The translations under genes and the position numbers were made by a program. Source: Agaricus subrufescens (Eukaryota > Basidiomycota > Agaricomycetes > Agaricales > Agaricaceae). From it: DNA of 64,000 bases. Of the stretch, positions 1-10,700 are shown piece by piece. The stretch covers positions 806,001 to 870,000 of the forward strand of contig CM057066.1 of NCBI GenBank assembly GCA_029945375.1, read 5' to 3'. A model generated the notes under the pieces. That model was not told the DNA's origin. It worked only from the letters and a program-made list of their open reading frames with translations, and did no database searches. Position 1 is the stretch's first letter. The number at the start of each line of letters is the position of its first letter.

Positions 1-1796
1 CCTAGAGCAATCGTCCGTTCCATTTCCGGATCTGTAGTCGTCCAATTCCAATTTTTCTCCACGAGACGGAATAAGTTATTTAACAACGGCCTAGGTACGT
101 CGTCGCCTTCCTGAAAATGTTCAAAACCTGGGGCGTGTAATGTATCCAGATGTCCTTGTTGTATCGAAGCTTTTGACATCGCGATGGCATGTGGAACGCG
201 CACGAGATTGTAGATATCGGCAACTTGGCTGATCCGGGGTTCCGTAAGTAATCGGCGACTTGACAGGTGACTAAACAGTGACGCAAGTGTATAAGCATCC
301 TACACCCGCCCATGAGTCCATGATAAACGGTCGAGAATAGTGTACAAAAGGCCTGCTAACCTCGATACCAGTGCCTGCGCCTGCGCCTTGATGTGGGACC
401 ATCGCATGAACCTGTAACAATGAGTACGAGAGTGATCAACAAGATATGCAAAACACATACCGCATCTCCCATTAAGAAAACCCGTTGCCTAGCAAAAATG
501 TCCAGATGGTCGAGGTTGTTTATTGGCCACTTAGTCGGCTGCTTTGCGCACTAGTGCCTGTCTATGAGCATCTACCCAGTGAACCCTCGGAGCCGAACGT
601 ACGTGAATGAGAGCTTGCAGCTCCTCCTCCCACCCTTTGAAATGACTCAAAAATTCGGCTCTATCCACTGGTACGTTCGACCATCCCTTCCACTTTGTCC
701 CCTCTTTGCTAGCGTTATGTACGACCGCTACCACATTGATACGTTTACCCCCCGATATTGGATATACCACGGCGTGCTGACCGGAACCTCAAGGCCTCAT
801 TCGATACACTGACATTATTAAGCTCACCTTGTTTTTCCCAATATACTACATAACAATGTCAGAAATTTTTCGAGTTGGGACAAGAATGGCCACCACTTAC
901 CATAATTCCGGGATGGTCGAAAATTCTGTGATTGGGGAAGACTTTGCTCAATTCTTCTCGTTCCACTAGTCCTCGATATGCCACTGAACCTGACCACACC
1001 GGTTCCATATACCTCTCATATCGTAGAGGATTTGATAGACGTTTCAGAAAGAGAGGCCGGACAATAGACTTAATGCCATCGGCGGCGATGAGAATGTCAC
1101 AAGTTGCGTTTGGTCTGTTGGCAAAATGTAATGTTATGGGAGATGAACGTTGAGCATAACGTTCTGATGGAATTGATGTTTCTGTGTAGTCGATGAGGCG
1201 GTGAGAGAGATGAAGATTGCAGGTACTATTGGCTTTTGTGCTAGAACCAGGGAGTGGGAGACTCTCTAGAAGACTCCGTTGGAAATCGGCTCTATGAAGC
1301 CGGAGTGCGCCACCTTTATAAATCAAAGACTATTCGTAAGTTGGCTTTAGAGAACAACGCCGAGTATACTTACCCTCTTTCATGATGTCAGTCACTTTGA
1401 ATCCGTCTCTTTGGTCAGCCTTTCTGATCTCAAAAACCACGCCTGAGTAGATATTAATTCTCCGTTCGTCAGGTGTGAGAATTAGGAAAACGACGTACGA
1501 GGTTTTAGGTCTGGGCAGTGATCAAGCAGTGGAATCAAAATATCCTTCATACCTATCTTCTCCAAAATTCGCCATGTCCTTGGCCACATATGAATTCCAG
1601 CACCGATCTCAGAGAGTTCTGGAGCTGCCTCATAGAGATCTATGGCGAAGTTATGTTCTTTATCGAATGCATTTAATGCCACTGCAAAGGACAGCCCAAC
1701 AATACCGGCTCCTCTAGAGAAAGAATTAATTGGAGTATAGTGCTGTATGACAAGGACTCACATTATTGCTATACGCACACGATCTTGTTCTGACAT
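1..1796 (-). CDS. FAD-dependent class A monooxygenase, salicylate-hydroxylase-like (FMO1, 3' end cut by window)
   Basis: This enzyme family hydroxylates aromatic or related substrates using NAD(P)H, O2 and bound FAD. The start is the ATG at 1796, because the first short exon (35 nt) splices in phase into a Rossmann motif read as IIGAGIVG. Later exons show EIGAGIHMWPRTW, the DG-type motif CDILIAADGIKS (about 1090-1060) and the FAD ribityl-binding motif FLMGDA followed, after an intron, by VHAMVPHQGAGAG. A short intron with donor GTACGT lies after the sequence for DLKP. Exons share positions with the three other copies in this window. The C-terminal exon is open to base 1, so the last residues and stop lie outside. 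The first Gly of the usual GADG is Ala here. Substrate is unknown; 6-hydroxynicotinate-3-monooxygenase-like activity is equally possible. Confidence 0.9.
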
Positions 1797-1837
1797 TTGA
1801 CAAGACGAAGTGTAACGCCTGGGATCGGAAAGTGGGC

Positions 1838-1849
1838 ATATATATATAT
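1838..1849 (-). promoter_or_regulatory. TATA-like element of FMO1
   Basis: An alternating AT run (ATATATATATAT) lies about 42-53 bp upstream of the FMO1 ATG, a spacing compatible with a TATA box and a very short 5' UTR. The rest of 1797-2517, between FMO1 and the end of FMO2, shows no further gene. Confidence 0.4.
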
Positions 1850-2517
1850 CCAGTAGGACCAGCCAAGATCATCTAATAAGTAAATCATTCGCGCCATCCG
1901 GACTGAACAAGCTCGATGATCGGGCGTACTAACTGACCGAGAACGCACCATTACAATTGTCTGTTGACACCAAGCGGCTAATCAACGCGGTCTTTCTGAA
2001 TGCAGCCTCGGCAGCATCTGACCGCCTGGTAGGAATTTGGTAAAATACTAATTTAGTTTACGAACAACGCTCCGCAGTCGCAGTAGAAAGGGAAGGCTTC
2101 CAGACGGGGAATTGTATATGTCGAAAGGGGCTTGTGACACACCTGATTTAACTTGAACATATAGGTATTGGCCATGATTTTTGGACAGATATGCAGTGGA
2201 GCTAGAACGCTTAGTGTACTACTAAGTGACGAGCTTTCGCCCACAAGTACTAGTCACCATGCATCATCATGAGTAACTCCTTCATCGCGTTCTTCTAGAC
2301 GCGTTCATTCAGTCAATAACTGATGATGCGATCAATGATTTCATACTCCGATATACCGACAAGCGAGCTTTAAATGCAATGTTACGCAATTGGAGGTACT
2401 GCATTCCTTGAGATTTCCAAACTCGGTGCCGCCATAAGGTGAGGTGCGAGTGAAGGGTCCAAGAGATTCTTAATAAGCGGATATATTGTCTGGCTTACAT
2501 ACTGATGAAAATACGAG

Positions 2518-4368
2518 CTATTGGTGACTGATCGGCAGTCTAACACCCTTCCAGCTATCTAAAAGCTCATCCGCTCTCTTACGGTCTTCGTGAGGATCCG
2601 AATCGGACCAAAGCCAATTTTGCTCAACCTGACGGAAGGCATCTAATAATTTCTGCTCTGGAATCGTATCCCCCAACCGATACTGGTCCAAACCGAACCC
2701 CGAAGCGGAGAGGTTGAGGAGGTCACCGGTTTCATCAGTAAGCTTCGACATGTTAATGGCCCGGGGAACAAGAATTATGTTATAGATAGTTGAGATCATT
2801 CTGAGTTTTTCGGGGTTGGGAGCGTCGCATATGGAATGATGCGTCAACATACGCGCGAGGATATAGGCGTCCTTGGCACAGATGTCGTGTGGGGATCAAA
2901 CAAATGAGAATGGAAAAGTCGTAAACATACCTTTATGCCTATGGTTGCCCCTGCGCCCAAATGCGGGAGCATTGCGTGTGCCTTGAAAATTATGGTTCAG
3001 TTATAAATATGGTCACTAATGGAGCACGTACAGCGTCACCCATCAAGAATATGCGCTGCCGCGAAAATACGTCAAGGTGATCCAACTGGTGTAGTGCCCA
3101 CTTGGTCGGTTTTTTGATGCACTAAGGTCTCGGTCAGTATCAATTCGCCACAAGTGAAAAAAAGTCATACGCGGATTAAGGCTACAACTTCTTCATCAAA
3201 TGCTCCATACACCTGAAGAAACTCTTCTTGCGTCACATCCGTTCTCCACGGCCCCTTCCATATTCCGGTCTCGTTGACAGAATCCCGCGCGATAGCCACA
3301 ACATTGATGAGCTTGCCTCCTGACACGGGATACACGACAACATACTAAAATATTATGTTAGTGAGTGTTTCTCATTTGAGAGAAAACACAAACTCGTGAT
3401 ACACCAACATACTGCGGATATTAGTTTGTCAGACGGATTAAAGAATTCTTTTGACAATAAATATAACGCACGTTCAACCCCGGATGAGTCAACGCCCTAT
3501 GTCCAGGATACGTTTCCTCCAATTCTTCTCTTGATACGAGCCCCCGGTACGCCACAAGTCCAGACCATACGGGTTGGTGATATTTGCGATACTTCTGAGG
3601 GTTAGGTAACGCTGATAAAAACAACCGGCGGACTGTCGACTTGATACCATCAGCACCAATGAGTATGTCACATTCTTGAGTAGGTTTGTCATCAAAGTGA
3701 AGGGTTATACGACCGGAATCAGCTTGAGTGTAATTTATTAGGCGGTGGTTGAGATGCAGTGTGCATTGGGAGTTGAATTTAGCCTTGCTTGATTTTGTTA
3801 GTGGAAGATGTTGGAGGAACCCTCGTTGGAGATCTGCTCTGTGGATACGAAGAGCACCACCTACAATATTGTTTGTGAAAGTTAGTCTTGGGAAGTTTGT
3901 AGCTGACTTGACGGACAAACCTTTGTTTACAACGTCATATACATGGAAGCCATTTTTTTGGTCAGCTTTCCAAAGACTAAAAATAATACCTTTTGGACAT
4001 CAGGATCAAAGAAAACTATACCCCGGACTCAGTAAGGGAAAGACATACGAGGTTCGAGATCAGGATAATGGTCGAAAAAAGGAATCAAGGTTTGTTCGAG
4101 ACCTATTTCTCTCAAGATGTCCAGGGTGAACAGCCATACATTAATACCAGCGCCTATCTCGGCTAATTCGGGAGTAGCTTCATAGATGTCGATGACGAAC
4201 TTGTGTTCAATGTCGTAATTATTGAGCGCTACGGCGAATGCAAGGCCGACGACGCCTGCGCCTCTGGTTAATGAGGTAAGTACTAATGGTCAGTTTCGTT
4301 GAGCGCAATATTGATGCGGGAAGACTGACTGACATGATGGCTATGCGTGATCCCTCGTTTTGTGACAT
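2518..4368 (-). CDS. FAD-dependent class A monooxygenase, salicylate-hydroxylase-like (FMO2)
   Basis: A complete gene of at least seven exons. The ATG at 4368 begins a 35-nt exon (4368-4334) ending inside the Rossmann motif, which completes as IIGAGVVG in the exon starting at 4263. Next come EIGAGINVW, an intron of about 66 nt with donor GTATGT, the exon read GGALRIHRADLQ, the motif CDILIGADGIKS, and FLMGDA spliced to AHAMLPHLGAGA. The last exon runs to a stop at 2518 and carries a longer, more charged C-terminus than the other copies. This copy is the most divergent of the four: it keeps the classical GADG motif and has Leu-Gly where the others have Gln-Gly in the FAD loop. It lies 721 bp upstream of FMO1 in the same orientation. 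Substrate unknown. Confidence 0.9.
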
Positions 4369-5691
4369 TACTCGAGTGGGGACAACGTCAAGTACTAGTA
4401 ATAAAAAGTCGACAGTGACGAGTTTTATGGCAGAATGTGTCTTCTGTCAGTAATCACCGAAATTCAATAATGGGGAGAGTAATGAGGCCACAAAACTACG
4501 CCTTTTATATCATCTAGTCAGACTGGTGTGCTGGATAGTCTTGCGCAGAGTATGGTTTTATTTTACTTCAATCCCTTACAAAAATTTGGCGGGCGAGGCA
4601 AAAAAGTTGACTTGATCGCCACGGAGGTGAGTTGAAAAGGGCGCCACAGTCCAGGAGTGTACAATAAGCTCAACACCATCAAAGTTGAAGGGGCCTCCCT
4701 CGGATTTGATGGCGGTTAACAAACCAACGAAAAGAAGTAAATGACCTGGCTCTCAGATCAAGGCGCACCGAAGGCCGGTAATGGGAAGCTCAGACTGATA
4801 TAACTTAGGTAGAAGTGGTCCCTGACGATGAACTTATGGGCTGAGGTATCATCTCAAATGAGCAAGGGACTCAACAGATTGGCAGGTGAAGTTTTCCGGT
4901 TAGTTGTGAGTGCTTTTACGAGTTGGGGGGAGAGGAGATTTTCATCACTGCTAACCGGTCCTGCGCAAGTGTCAAAAATTTTTGACGCACTGGTTCAGAG
5001 TTAATCCAATGCCGATTAGAAGCCGTACTACGTATATTATTATCGAGCTCAGATGATGGTCCAAAGTCTCGCTTCAGCAATTCGAGACCAAGTCACCATT
5101 TATTACTCAGAAAATTCCATCTCCGTGAAGAGTGTATTAGTCAGTAAACACCAACTTCCTTTTTCTCGTTATCCAAGTTCACCGGTCAATACAATTTTTT
5201 ATAGGTATGTTGCGAGCGATGATGTGCTAATTATAACTAGAACCGAATACCATGAAAAGTAGACCTTGACCTCTATATAGGGTGTATGTCAAACCAAGTA
5301 CTTACTACATGGGCGTGTGGCAAGGGCTAATATAATGACAACGACCGATGACGGAGGTTTGGATATTTTAGGGGACCTGGGCGATGCAATGGAATGGAAG
5401 ATGATACCTTCACAGGAGAACAGGGAAAGTGGGGCTGTGATGACTACAGGTAAAAAGTCAATCATTTGGAGTGAGAGTTTCGACTCTTGAACCGCTGTTT
5501 AGTTTTTTCTTTGCCCCCTAAAGCGCGTAAAATAGCTTATGTGTGTTTGAATGGAATACAACATTTATAGGGATTATCGAGGAGTTCTTTGGGGGTACAA
5601 GTGGTACAGTATTAATGATATTTGATACATGGCTACATATAGAGAAGAAGGAAAAAAAAATCAAAGCAGACAAGAGAAAAAAAAAATCTAT
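4369..5691. other. Intergenic region with a perfect 16-bp palindrome
   Basis: No supported gene lies between the start of FMO2 and the end of the pirin gene. The open frames here are short, lack homology I recognise and have no splice logic. A perfect palindrome GTCAAAAATTTTTGAC sits at 4971-4986, with flanks that continue imperfectly (AAGT before, GCACT after). Confidence 0.6.
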
Positions 5692-6608
5692 CTACTCAAG
5701 ATCGAAAAGTAGAATCTCTGCCCTCTTATTACCAATGTTCTCAACTTGAAGAGAATTATTCGGCTGTCCAACAAAAATATAAGCCCCATCGCCCTCTTTC
5801 AATTCCAATGAATCATATCCCGGGCCACTGATCTTGACAGTAGCACCTTGCGCTTCACCAGGATTATATCCACCAGTCTGAACAACATGAATATACCCCT
5901 TCCGTCCTCCAAGCGGTTGATCAAGTTTCTTTCCAGAGTTGAGTAAAGTGGCGTAGAGGGTTAGATCACTTTGGACGGGGGCGGGGCCGTTGGCTTCACG
6001 AGCGGGGACGACATCTTTTGCTTCGACGGGAGCAACGACTTTAACCCACTTGTCTTGTTTTTCTTCGTCGGAGAAGTGGCGGGTGAAGTATTTGGGTTGG
6101 AGATGGGAGACTTTGGGGAGAGACCAGATTTGGAGGAAGTGGACTTGTTTGGAGCCGTGTGTTTTTTCGGAGTGGGTTATGCCGGTTCCTGCGGATGTGA
6201 GTTGGATGTCGCCGCGTTTGAGGATTTCGATGTTGTTCATTGAGTCTTTGCTGTTCAGAGATGTTAGTTATTTTTGGTGTTTGAGGGTGGGTGTGAATGG
6301 GACGTACTGTTCGAGTTCGCCGTTGACGACGTAGGAGAAGATTTCGAATTCGCGGTGGGGGTGGGTACCGAAACCGGTGCGAGGGGCGACGCGGTCTTCG
6401 TTGATAACACGAAGAGGACCGAATTGTTCATGGTCCATGTCTTGGTACCTGTGTTATTGATTTCGTTGTTAAGTTCATGAGTCGAATTTGTATATGCAAT
6501 CGGGACATACGAAGCAAAAGAGAAAGTGTGGAAAGTCTTTAGCCAGCCATGGTCCGCGTGTCCGCGCTCCTGACTACGGCGAGCAACAAATTTCATAACG
6601 TTGGCCAT
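5692..6608 (-). CDS. Pirin family protein (bicupin, YhhW-like)
   Basis: Pirins are metal-binding bicupins acting as redox-sensitive nuclear cofactors or quercetin dioxygenases. Three exons are seen: the first encodes [19 protein letters not shown]; the second encodes [17 protein letters not shown] with the metal-ligand pattern HxHxxxE; the third has [20 protein letters not shown], supplying the remaining His, and runs to the stop at 5692 after a full C-terminal cupin ending LLFDLE. I place the start at the ATG at 6608 because bacterial-type pirins begin there. An in-frame ATG at 6785 would add 59 residues including a hydrophobic stretch, but it lies about where transcription should begin given the TATA-like element at 6807-6816. 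The gene is divergent from the COQ8 homologue. Confidence 0.93.
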
Positions 6609-6806
6609 GTTGGTATTAGAATGCGACGTTGAGATCTTTTGGGTAAAGAACCGTTGAGGTAGGTTTGTTCTTGCGAGTTTGAGAAGGGACGTTATGGGTG
6701 GAACGATGCCGAGGAAAGATGCTAGGAGGATGTAGATGGGGAGAAGAGCGATGTGCCAGAAGAGGAGTGAGGATTTGAACTGCATATCATTTTTTGAGTT
6801 GCTCGT

Positions 6807-6816
6807 CTTTTTATAG
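6807..6816 (-). promoter_or_regulatory. TATA-like box of the pirin gene
   Basis: CTATAAAAAG on the minus strand lies 22-31 bp upstream of the distal ATG (6785) and about 200 bp upstream of the canonical pirin ATG (6608). This favours 6608 as the translation start with a leader of about 170 nt. Confidence 0.45.
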
Positions 6817-7306
6817 TGAGACGACGACTGTGGTATACGTGATGGAGATTACATGTTCACGTGGTTGGTTAATAAATGACATTGCCTTTAGAGGCAGCGG
6901 GTTCCCGCTTGTTCCCACAGCCTCCCAGGCTATCTGGAGGTTGTCGGCTGTTGGACAGTCAGAAGGTCGGTAATGGGCAGATGATGATGCTCGATTGATA
7001 ATCTCCGGCGTAATGGCGTTTATGCTCCTGCGTGAAGCGTTTTGCCTTGCTTAGTTGTGGTGACTCTTATGCCTCTTTGTCATGATCAGTTCGGCTGTTG
7101 GGCTTAGTGTGGATGAGATGAAATTTGGGACTCGGGCAGTATGGGTTTCGTGATGTGGCGTGGCGGGTACGATGCTTGGTATAATTATCAAGGACTCCCA
7201 CAGCGAGATAGGCCTTCCACTCTGACTGATCGAAGAGGAGGCGGACAGATTATGTAATCGAGACGCATCAAACGCGCCGAGACTTTTGGAGGATTCGTAC
7301 AGTTAT

Positions 7307-9483
7307 ATGCCACCGGGTCCGGCTTACAACTGGCTATGCGTCCTTCACACTACTGCGGAAATCCTCGCAAATGTCGCAAAGCATAAAGCTGCTGGTTCTG
7401 GCCCTTTGAACAGAATAAACCTGCGACGCGTTGGACGAGAGGAACTTGATAGTCCACCTGCTCCGGTGTCAAGCAAGGGAATGGGCAATGTGTTACAGGT
7501 GCAGAGCAGGGAACTGGTTGTTGAGGATGTACCGGTGGTTGAGTTGACTAGAGATGAACCTGTGGAATCTAGAGATTCAGGCGTCAAATTTGTAGAAAAA
7601 TCTCCCGAGCCTGTGCGTTTCGTCTGACGAGCCAGCTACCGATTTTATCTCATTATTTTCGTAGGAGCCAGTTCTAACCGATGACGGACCACAGACTCCG
7701 GTGGTACCTGTAGAGCACATGCCAGCTCCCTCGCCATCAACGCTCACCACTACAATACCACCTCGCACGCTCCAGTCTTCTAGAGTCCCCTCTTCGCGGA
7801 TCGGACGATTATTCCATTACGGAGGTCTCGCTGCTTCGTTGGGATATGGTGCAGCTGTGGAACTTGCTCGTCGGACAGGCAACAATTCGAATGAATCCCA
7901 AGGATCACTTATAATGAACGAAGCTAATATCAAGAGACTAGTATCGAAATTATCTCAGATGCGCGGTGCGGCGCTTAAATTGGGGCAGTTTTTGAGTATT
8001 CAAGGTAAGCCTCGTGAGACTAGGTATATTTTATTTTGGTATTTTCTGAATGTGGTTTTTGTAGACACGCATCTTTTACCGCCAGATGTGGATGCGATTT
8101 TTCGGAGAGTCCAAGATGGTGCTCATTATATGCCTGATTCTCAACTTAACCAAGCGTTATCTTCTGAACTTGGAAATGACTGGGAAACGAAATATTTCTC
8201 GTCGTTTGATCATATACCATTTGCAGCTGCGTCAATTGGACAAGTACATTCTGCCTACCTCCTCCCTCAGGTCACTTCCACCTATCCTTTCCCTGACAAC
8301 ATTATTAATGCCGAGATTAACACTCGAGGTATACCTGTTGCGGTGAAAGTGCAGTTCCCGAATATCCGTAATTCTATTGATTCGGATTTATCGTATGTTC
8401 GGATGCTTTTGACGGCGTCGAAGATATTGCCGAGGGGGATGTTTTTGGATCGGACTGTGGAGGTGATGAAGGCGGAGTTGGCGGATGAGTGTTTGTATAC
8501 GAGGGAGGCGGAGTATTTGAGGATGTTTAGGGAGTTTTTGGAGGGGGATGAGAGGTTTAAGGTTCCGTGGGTTTGGGAGGGGAGTAGGGATGGGGTGCTT
8601 GTGATGGAACGTGTTGAGGGTGTTAGTGTTGGGGAGGCGGAGAGGATGGGGTTGTCGAGGGAGGATAGGGATGATGTAGGTTTTTTTTTCTTAAAATGCA
8701 AAAAAAGAAGAGTTTATGCTGATGGGTTTTGGTTGTAGATTGCTGCGAGGGTTATTGAACTGTGTTTGAAGGAGCTTTTTCAGTTTAGGGTTATGCAGAC
8801 TGACCCGAATTGGACGAATTTTTTGTGGAATGCAAAGACGCGTCAGGTATTGTGGCTGTATTGTTTTGACGTTTTGGTTAATGTGTATGGTTTTAGATTG
8901 AGTTGGTGGATTTTGGAGCTACGCGAACGTATAGCAGGGCATTTATGGATAATTGGCTTCGACTGCTTCAAGCTGCTGCATCGGACGATCGTGATGCGTG
9001 TAGAGAATGGAGTTTGAAACTTGGTTATCTTACGGGTGAAGAAAACGATGTTTGTCTTTTTTTTTTTAAATCAAGTTCTACATTTTACTGATATTTTTAC
9101 TGATGTTATATTTGATGTGGTAGGTTATGTTGGATGCGCATATAACGTCGATGTCGCTGCTGGCTACGCCGTTCAAGGAGGGGACTGTGCAGCCGTTTGG
9201 GTTTGGACCGGAGTCGGGGTGGGCGGAGATTACGAAGAGGATTAGGGATTTTATTCCGGTGATGTTGCGGTATAGGTTGACGCCGCCGCCGAGGGAGACG
9301 TATAGTCTTAATAGGTGAGTTTTTTTGGTTAGGGATGATGGTATTTGGGGGAGGTACTGATGAGTCGGGGGTTTTGGTAGGAAGTTGAGTGGTGCGTTTT
9401 TGTTGGCGGCGAGGTTGGATGCTAGAGTTGATACGAAGGCGATTTGGGATAGAGTTGTGGGTGGGTATGAGTTTGAGGAATAG
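7307..9483 (+). CDS. COQ8: ABC1/COQ8 (UbiB) family atypical kinase for coenzyme Q biosynthesis
   Basis: COQ8 is the mitochondrial atypical kinase/ATPase that supports the complex making ubiquinone. Seven exons (7307-7612, 7665-8004, 8065-8675, 8739-8846, 8897-9049, 9124-9314, 9381-9483) join in frame to 603 residues, and all junctions are GT-AG. Diagnostic parts in order are SSRIGRLFHYGGLAA, the KxGQ region (RGAALKLGQFLS), the Ala-rich nucleotide loop AAASIGQVH, the catalytic Lys in VAVKVQFP, TREAEYLRMF, QTDPNWTNFLW and the metal-binding VDFGATR. These match COQ8/ADCK3 rather than the ADCK1/2/5 branch. The N-terminal about 150 residues are poorly conserved and rich in Pro/Val, plausibly holding the transit sequence. 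The start is the first ATG in frame; upstream frames lack an ATG. Codon choice turns strongly G/T-rich after about 8390. Confidence 0.95.
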
Positions 9484-10700
9484 AGTTTTGTTTTTGTTTT
9501 TTTTTTTTGTTCAAGGAGATCTTTTTTTTTTTTCTAAATTAAGCTTACATTATGTCTTTGTTTCTTTGGTTACCCATGATCATATGAATCAAACTTAATA
9601 ACCTTCTTTTATCTAGTGTGCGGCCGTTATGAGAATGTGGGAGAGATTTGATATCAGTTGTTGATTAATGTGGCGCTGGCCGAAGAGAATTTTCGAGCCC
9701 GGGTGAGGAATTAGATGTGGGATAGGTGTTTGAATGCGGTAGGAGATGGGGTCGTACTATGGTGGGTACCTCAGTTGAGTGATTATGTTCGGCCCGACTT
9801 TACCTTTCACCGAGGTTTCGAGATGTCATGGGTCGTTACCTCGTTGATCTTGTTGACTTGATATGTGGATATTTGAGTGCTGGGGTCTCGCGTGATGTCC
9901 CCCACATGCTGTTCGATATGGGATATTTTTGGTCTTTGGGATCTGGTAAGAGTGTTTGATTGTGAGAGGGATAAGTATTTTCTGCGCTGGTGATTGTTTA
10001 GGAATGTAGATGAGAGAGTTTAGAGTGGTATTGAGACTGTTATGACCATTTATCGTCGTCAGTACTCTGACCGTCGTATTCACTACCATCTCCCATCATG
10101 ATGATGGGGTACGACAGAAAAGACATTGAAATTTGATCTAGTGCCTATGATACCTTTTTAGAGTGGTTTCTTTTCGCAGCTTGGAAAGGAAGATGATCTC
10201 ACGGCGGAGGTTGGTCATTCGACGGTGTATCTTAGAATGGCCGGGGATATGGAGTTTTAGTGGTTCTCATCGATCACCTTGGGATAGTGACTCTAGCGGG
10301 GCCGTGGTAGATGTAGCATTTGATTCTGTCGATAACACAACAAGGAAAGAAGGTTGCTCGGAAGGGGTTCTCACTGGATCTCGAATGAGAATCACTTTGC
10401 GATGATATGACGCATGGCGTGCGCGCTCATTAGTTGGGAAATGAACTCTTTGACAGGGCAAATTTTGACAGTGGGGGCTAGAACCAGTAACATGCGTTGG
10501 GGGTTTTTAATTAATGAGTCTTCCACGGTGGCCATTCCTCGCAGATACGGTCGACTTCTGGGCTGGTGGCGCGCGGGGTCCCAGGAACTATTCGAGGCTG
10601 TTACCGAGGTGGCCGGGGTCGCGTGACGAAGCGAACAAGAGGGCTTGGCAAGGCCATCCATCCACCGTCGCACCGTGCTGGCCTGCGGTGTGTCACGACC
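9484..10700. other. Intergenic region between COQ8 and the P4-ATPase
   Basis: Contains the COQ8 3' flank with long T tracts (9505-9535) and the upstream region of the flippase gene. Open frames in 9826-10700 have no recognisable product. I see no RNA gene or repeat here. Confidence 0.6.
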
